Positions 58,221 to 64,000 of a DNA stretch of 64,000 nt are shown here, piece by piece. This stretch comes from Costus lasius (Eukaryota > Streptophyta > Magnoliopsida > Zingiberales > Costaceae), in contig CM050448.1 in assembly GCA_027563935.2 (NCBI GenBank), forward strand, positions 63,539,843-63,603,842. Direction: 5' to 3'. Every line of letters begins with the position of its first letter. Positions within the stretch are counted from its first letter, which is position 1. The notes under the pieces were generated by a model. It did not search any database. It saw only the letters and a program-made list of their open reading frames with translations, and had not been told where the DNA came from. A program made the translations under genes and the position numbers.

Positions 58221-59901
58221 TGCAGGGGTCCCCTTCAAGGGGGAGCGAAAAACCCTAATGGGCGCATGTGTTTCAACGCAGCGGAAATAAGGGTTTTAGG
58301 GATCATTAGCATGATATATGATCAACTATGAAAAATCGATTGCAAAATGCCAATAAGATTCATACCATCGCCATCTATGGATGAAGTGTTGGAAGCAAAA
58401 ACCGAAAGGGGTCTTCTCCCTAGTCGACGCACACACGATGAAGAATGGCCTCTCCTTGTCGTCTTTGTGCTAGCAAAGCTTCAAGGGTCCTTTGCGCATG
58501 GAGGAGATGAGATCCTTGGGCTTGGCGAAAAAGAAGTTCCTCTACACTCGTCAAGACTTTTGTCACACGAGAAGGGAGGAGATGTCGTCCGAAGTTGATG
58601 ATCGACAAGGGAGTAAACACGTTCTAATCAACGTGGGCGTTGCTATCCAAAAATAGTAACCCATTACTCACTTCGGTTATGCGTTCACATGAAGTGAACC
58701 GCAACCCTCTTCTCCCATTCGAACCTTTTGAACCAAGCGCTCATAACATGAGCCGGTTCAAGTGACTTTGGTTCAAGACCAAATCGGCCCAAGCAATGGT
58801 CGATCTTATTGAACCACAAGGTTCAAGATCACCGTTGATCTCTCGATGCTCTAGATCTCACTGATCTAGCATCATAACTCTCGATCGAAGCTTACCGATC
58901 TAAAGCCCTAATCAATCAAACATGATCAGACCAGATCTCACTCTCAATCAGAGTTTAACACCCCTTTAAACTGAACTAAACAATTCAGTCCACACGATCT
59001 GACTTAAAGAAGCCATATCATCAAATTGTGCGACCCTAAGGGTTTCCTTTAAATGTCGGTAATGATAACTCACGTTATCACGATCAGTGAGGGGTATCTA
59101 GCAACACATCACTGTCTCCCGATATAAAGGAAAGAGTCTTCCAAGACTTCACCCAAACCACAGCACAAGTGTGAATCCAATTCACTAGGCATGCATACTT
59201 CCTTTGCCACTTGATGTTCTTATTGGACAAGCCTGTCAAGCTTGTAACTCCAATATGATGAGCATGATTAGATCAGATGAACACTGTCACCTGGGTATGG
59301 CCATACACTCTCTCAATCATCTCATCCAGGGGGGCCCTTATAGAACATCACACTCCTTAAACAAGGAGACGGCAATCCTATGTCTATCACTAGTGTCCTA
59401 ACCTGACTCAAGCTCACCATCCAAGATAGTCTATAATCATTATGTTTCAAATGATATTGAACTACCTCAAAACAATGACAATCATCATTTAGAAAACACA
59501 AGTGATCTCAAGTCAGAGGAAATGTGCCACTTGTCGCAATCAAGGAATATTCACATTGTGACAAACAATTGAACATCCTAGTAGGGTCTGTCCAGTACAT
59601 CCCATGTACCCATGAGTCTACATCTTATTCCATGCTCGAAGCATCCTATAAGATTAGAACACATATTAGTCTTAACCATATCAAGGCTGTCTCATGTTCA
59701 CCAAGATACATCGACCAAGGACATAATAGCATGTCAGCCCAGCTGAACAGCTTTGAGACATTATTCAGAAGAACATATATTGCAGCAGACAATGTAGCTA
59801 ACTGAATAACAACCATGCCTTTATAAACTTAAGAGTTTATTACATGATACAGATACATTCCCACAGGCCTCAAACATTAGCCTTAAGGGCATACCCCAAC
59901 A
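58221..59901 (-). repeat. 3' LTR of D
   Basis: 1681 bp on the plus strand, from TGCAGGGGTCCCC to ATACCCCAACA. It has the same internal words as the LTRs of A and B. Small frames recur in other LTR copies and are not genes. Confidence 0.9.
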
Positions 59902-59921
59902 ATCTCCCACTTGCACTTAAT

Positions 59922-62900
59922 CTAATGGTTGAGGAATCTCAAACCCATATTATTACAGTGCTTTTCATGCTTCTGCTGCGCCAGAGGCTTGGTAAGCGGG
60001 TCTGCCAGATTGTCATCTGTATGAACCTTGCATACTTTGATCTCGCCACGATCAATGATCTCCCTGATCAAATGAAACCGTCTCTGTATGTGCTTGGACT
60101 TCTGGTGCGACCGTGGTTCCTTTGCTTGTGCAATTGCTCCAGTGTTATCACAGAAGATAACCAAAGGATCTGCACTCAAAGGAACGACACCAAGTTCTTT
60201 CACGAACTTACGAATCCACACTGCCTCCTTGGATGCTTCCGAGGCTGCAACATACTCGGCTTCTGTTGTGGAATCAGCAACAGTTGACTGTTTGAAACTC
60301 TTCCACACCACTGCTCCACCATTCAAGCTAAAAACATAGCCTGATTGCGATCGGAAATCATCCTGGTCAGACTGGAACGAAGCGTCAGTATACCCTTCAA
60401 TACTGAGTTCTTCCTGACCACCATATATCAAGAACATATCTTTGGTCCTCCGCAGATATTTTAAGATGTTCTTGACTGCAATCCAGTGCGCCATACCTGG
60501 ATTACTCTGGTAACGACTGGTCACGCTTAACCCGTAAGCGACGTCTGGGCGAGTACACAACATCGCATACATAATGGATCCAATAGCCGAAGCATAAGGC
60601 GTATTGTCCATTTCATCTTTCTCAGTCTGTGTTTGTGGACACTGACTCTTCGAAAGACTCAGACCATGTCTGACTGGAAGATATCCTCGTTTAGAATTCT
60701 CTAAATGAAATCTTTCCAGGACTTTATCGATGTAAGTACTCTGGCACAGCCCGAGAAGCCTCTTAGATCTATCCCTGTAGATCTTCACACCTAACACATA
60801 GGCTGCTTCTCCTAGATCTTTCATCTGGAAACATTTCCTCAGCCATGCCTTAACAGCATGCATTTCAGGAATGTCATTTCCAATGATCAAGATGTCATCG
60901 ACGTAGAGGACTAGGAAAGTAATCACGCTCCCACTAAACCTCTTATATACACACGGGTCATCCTCGTTCTTGATGAAACCAAATTCAGTAACTGATTCAT
61001 CAAAACGAATATTCCAGCTTCTCGATGCTTGTTTAAGTCCATAAATGGACTTCTTTAACTTGCATATTTTATGACGATCTGCTGGATTAGTGAAACCTTC
61101 AGGTTGTGTCATATACACATCCTCATCCAGATTTCCATTAAGGAAAGCTGTTTTCACATCCATCTGCCAGATCTCATAATCGTAATATGCAGCTATCGCA
61201 AAAAGAATCCGAATAGACTTAAACATGGCTACAGGTGAGAAAGTTTCATCATAATCTATCCCGTAGATTTGTTTGAAACCTTTCGCAACTAGCCTGCCTT
61301 TATAGGTAACCACGTTACCATCCATGTCAATCTTCTTCTTGAAGATCCATTTACAGCCTATAGGGATTACTCCCGGAGGCAGATCAACCAAATCCCAGAC
61401 TTGGTTATCTGACATGGAGTCCATCTCGGCGCGCATAGCTTCAAGCCATCTCGCTGACTCCGGTCCACTGACCGCATCCGCATAAGTGAGGGGTTCATCA
61501 TTGTCAATGATGTAGACTCCGTCATAGCGCTCAGGCTGTCGACGAATCCTTCCCGATCTTCGCGGTTCCCGTGATATCTGAGCCTCAGGTTGTCCAATAA
61601 CCTGTTCTACCGGCTCAGGCTCATCCAACTCTGCTTGATCACTTTGTCCTTTCTCTGGATTCTCATCCAGTTTTATTTCTCTCCCACTGGCCTCTTGCAG
61701 AAGAAACTCCTTCTCAAGAAATATGGCCGTCCGAGCAACAAAAACCTTGTTCTCCTTGGGATCAAAGAAATAATAACCCTTAGTTTCCTTAGGGTAACCG
61801 ACAAAGATACATTTCTCAGATCTGCTCTCTAGTTTCCCAGAGGCGAGCTTTTTGACATAAGCCTCGCAACCCCAGATCCTGATAAATGTCAAGCTTGGCT
61901 GTTTCCCATACCATAACTCATATGGCGTCTTTGAAACTGCCTTGGATGGCACTCGGTTTAGTACCTTTGCAGCTGTTTCCAGTGCAAAACCCCAAAAGGA
62001 GTATGGAAGAGTAGCCTGACTCATCATAGAACGAACCATATCATGTAACGTTCTATTTCTCCTCTCGGACACACCATTCCATTGCGGTGTTCCTGGTGGA
62101 GTGAGCTGTGAGATAATCCCACACTCCTTTAGATAGTCAGTAAATGCATGACTTAGGTATTCACCACCTCGATCTGAGCGAAGTGCCTTGATATTACGGC
62201 CTAGCTGATTTTGTACTTCATTCTTGAACTCTTTGAACTTGTCAAAAGATTCACCCTTATGTCTCATCAGATAGACATACCCATATCTACTGAAATCATC
62301 AGTAAAGGTAATGAAGTACTGATAGCCACCTCTGGCATGTTTACTAAATGGCCCACACACATCACTGTGTATAAGGTCAAGTAAACCTGAAGCCCTTTGA
62401 CCTTTGTGAGGAAAAGGTGACTTCGTCATTTTACCCATTAAACAAGCCTTGCATGTATCAATCTCCTTGTAGGAGAATGATCCCAGCAGTCCATGATGAT
62501 GCAACCGCTTAATGCGTTTCTCGTTAATATGGCCTAAACGACTATGCCATAGCAAGGTGCTGTCATCAGCATACTTGGCTTTCTTGATATCAACGTTCTG
62601 TATAGAACATTCCATGTCCAACATGTATAACCCATTGTTAATTGAACCAGTTGCATAAACAATATTATCTAAAGACAAAACACACTTTGAAATATTGCAT
62701 TCAAAGGAAAATCCCTTCCTGACAAGAGCAGGAATGGAGATAATATTTTTAGTTATACTGGGAACAAAGTAACAACTGTTTAGTTCTAATACAATTCCAG
62801 ATGGTAAAGAAATGAAGTAGTCTCCTACAGCAACAGCAGCAACCCGTGCCCCGTTTCCAACGCGTAGGTCCACCTCATGCTGTCCCACCTGCCTTCTTCT

Positions 62901-63803
62901 CTTGAGTTCCTGTACATTTGAACAAATGTGAACTCCACATGCAGTGTCCAACACCCATGATATAGAAGAAGAAAACATGACCTCAGTCACGAATATACCT
63001 GAGCCAGAAGCAAAGCTTCCCCTCTTGTCTCCTTGGAGCGCTTTACAGTCCTTTTTCCAGTGACCCAGCTGGCCACAGTGGAAACACCTGTATTCCTTGG
63101 ACCGCTTCACCTTCTGCTTCAGAGCCTTGCTGTAATTCTTGACCGGGGCCTTGCCCTTCTTCCCCTTCTTCTTGTTCCTTGAAGGAACCATCAAGACAGA
63201 GGTTGAAGGCTTACCCTTCAGAGTTTCCTCAGTGGTCAAGAGCATATTCAACAGCTCTGCCGGAGTACAATCGATTTTGTTCATATTAAAATTAATAATG
63301 AACGCGTCGAATGAAGGCGGAAGAGACTGTAGAATAATATCTACAGCAAGCTCCTGGTTGATGGTATGCCCCAGTTTCTCCAGAGCCTCCTTGTGCCCAA
63401 TCATCTTGAGCACGTGAGCTCCTACTGGGCTCCCCTCAGCCAGTTTGCTCTGAAAGAAGAGCTTCGTCAAATTATAGCGTTCAGTCCTCGCCTGTGCAGC
63501 ATACAGCATCTTGAGGTTTGCTATAATCTGTATAGCTGACATATCCTCATGCTGACGCTGCAGCGGTGGCGTCATAGACGCTAGCATCAGGCAAGCGACA
63601 TCAATGCTATCATTGACGTGCTTTTCATAGGCTTCCCGAACCGCCCTTGCGGCGTTCGGAGCGGGCTGCGGCGGTATCGCCGTCTCGAGGACATACAGTT
63701 TCCTCTCTGCCTTAAGAATAATCTTAAGGTGTCCAAACCAGTCAGAGAAGTTTGGCCCAGCAAACTTCTCCCTTTCCAGTAGGGATCGCACATTGAAGTT
63801 CAT
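59922..63803 (-). CDS. Intact Ty1/copia gag-pol polyprotein of D (1293 aa)
   Basis: Read leftward from Met at 63803, the frame is open to the family stop at 59922. It is colinear with A, one residue shorter just before the protease (MFSSSISW against MLSSSSISW). Present are gag start LLEREKFAGPNFSDW, zinc knuckle CFHCGQLGHWKKDC, protease VLDTAC with D286, integrase zinc site and D481-D544-E580, RT YVDDIL with D969/D970, and RNase H TDASFQSD, TTEAEY and FCDNTGA. The role is as for A: particle, reverse transcription and integration. A local difference is His in NRTLHDMVRS after the integrase Glu, where A has Leu. Whether the element is autonomous depends on its 5' LTR outside the window. Confidence 0.96.
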   Translation of the reverse strand: MNFNVRSLLEREKFAGPNFSDWFGHLKIILKAERKLYVLETAIPPQPAPNAARAVREAYEKHVNDSIDVACLMLASMTPPLQRQHEDMSAIQIIANLKMLYAAQARTERYNLTKLFFQSKLAEGSPVGAHVLKMIGHKEALEKLGHTINQELAVDIILQSLPPSFDAFIINFNMNKIDCTPAELLNMLLTTEETLKGKPSTSVLMVPSRNKKKGKKGKAPVKNYSKALKQKVKRSKEYRCFHCGQLGHWKKDCKALQGDKRGSFASGSGIFVTEVMFSSSISWVLDTACGVHICSNVQELKRRRQVGQHEVDLRVGNGARVAAVAVGDYFISLPSGIVLELNSCYFVPSITKNIISIPALVRKGFSFECNISKCVLSLDNIVYATGSINNGLYMLDMECSIQNVDIKKAKYADDSTLLWHSRLGHINEKRIKRLHHHGLLGSFSYKEIDTCKACLMGKMTKSPFPHKGQRASGLLDLIHSDVCGPFSKHARGGYQYFITFTDDFSRYGYVYLMRHKGESFDKFKEFKNEVQNQLGRNIKALRSDRGGEYLSHAFTDYLKECGIISQLTPPGTPQWNGVSERRNRTLHDMVRSMMSQATLPYSFWGFALETAAKVLNRVPSKAVSKTPYELWYGKQPSLTFIRIWGCEAYVKKLASGKLESRSEKCIFVGYPKETKGYYFFDPKENKVFVARTAIFLEKEFLLQEASGREIKLDENPEKGQSDQAELDEPEPVEQVIGQPEAQISREPRRSGRIRRQPERYDGVYIIDNDEPLTYADAVSGPESARWLEAMRAEMDSMSDNQVWDLVDLPPGVIPIGCKWIFKKKIDMDGNVVTYKGRLVAKGFKQIYGIDYDETFSPVAMFKSIRILFAIAAYYDYEIWQMDVKTAFLNGNLDEDVYMTQPEGFTNPADRHKICKLKKSIYGLKQASRSWNIRFDESVTEFGFIKNEDDPCVYKRFSGSVITFLVLYVDDILIIGNDIPEMHAVKAWLRKCFQMKDLGEAAYVLGVKIYRDRSKRLLGLCQSTYIDKVLERFHLENSKRGYLPVRHGLSLSKSQCPQTQTEKDEMDNTPYASAIGSIMYAMLCTRPDVAYGLSVTSRYQSNPGMAHWIAVKNILKYLRRTKDMFLIYGGQEELSIEGYTDASFQSDQDDFRSQSGYVFSLNGGAVVWKSFKQSTVADSTTEAEYVAASEASKEAVWIRKFVKELGVVPLSADPLVIFCDNTGAIAQAKEPRSHQKSKHIQRRFHLIREIIDRGEIKVCKVHTDDNLADPLTKPLAQQKHEKHCNNMGLRFLNH

Positions 63804-64000
63804 GGTGTTCGTTGCTGCAGGTATCTACAACAATGCAAGAACAGCAAGGTCAGTATCAATGTATAAGAATCAATCAGGACTTAAGAAAGATTCTTTTTCT
63901 CACTATTTTATCAGGCGTGAAAAATCCAGCAAAACAGCCCGAAAGAGTAGAACTCTTTTAGTGAGATGGGATCCAGATTTCATACTTGGTCTCCGCGTCC
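63804..64000 (-). other. Start of 5' leader of D
   Basis: It matches the leader of A and B next to the start codon, including the pyrimidine-rich TTGTAG acceptor-like element. The palindromes and primer site lie beyond the window. Confidence 0.7.

Larger units (their letters stand above)
58221..64000 (-). mobile_element. Copia element D, intact coding, runs off window
   Basis: Reverse-oriented element of the A/B family: 3' LTR 58221-59901, reverse polypurine tract 59902-59912, polyprotein 59922-63803, and start of the leader to the window end. Left flank CATGC (58216-58220) should reappear beyond its 5' LTR outside this window. Overall identity with A and B is high. Confidence 0.92.

Overview
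This window is transposon-filled nuclear DNA from a flowering plant. No host gene, rRNA or tRNA gene is visible. The plant origin follows from the element types: Ty1/copia elements of a BARE/Angela-like kind (LTRs of about 1.7-2 kb beginning TGTTGG.TATGCCC, polypurine tract AAGTGGGAGAT, primer site complementary to initiator tRNA-Met) and Ty3/gypsy chromovirus-like remnants. The species cannot be told from this sequence.

Layout. 1-1535: end of an unassigned LTR-type element that starts with palindromic tandem repeats. 1536-11067: decayed copia fragments and LTRs in both orientations (families here called C and G), a fragment of another LTR element (6578-7500) and a second palindromic repeat array (7740-8330). 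11068-39913: a Russian-doll nest. The 3' LTR of copia remnant E2 holds copia remnant F (minus, 12119-37305). The 5' LTR of F holds element B (minus, 17811-36147). The 3' LTR of B holds element A (plus, 18709-27916). Target duplications are AATCA for F, GCGCC for B and TCTAG for A. A solo LTR (37693-39369, duplication CCTCC) also sits in the E2 LTR. 39914-45061: unassigned DNA, copia remnant G, and a reverse LTR lying back-to-back with the LTR of G. 45062-57314: scrambled Ty3/gypsy remnants (H minus, K and I LTRs plus). 57315-58220: gag of gypsy I, interrupted by copia element D (minus, 58221 to beyond the window end).

Coding content. A and D each have one uninterrupted gag-protease-integrase-RT-RNase H polyprotein (1294 and 1293 aa) with all recognisable catalytic residues. 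B has the same frame broken only by one TGG-to-TGA change. All other coding regions are pseudogenes with stops, frameshifts and deletions.

Order of events. By eye the LTR pairs differ at 3 of 1727 sites (A), about 11 of 1694 (B) and roughly 10% in a 170-bp sample (F). This agrees with the nesting order: A is youngest, then B, with F and E2 old. Element letters and LTR family names are labels made for this report. The lineage call (Angela/BARE-like) is inferred from LTR ends, lengths and protein style, not from a database search.
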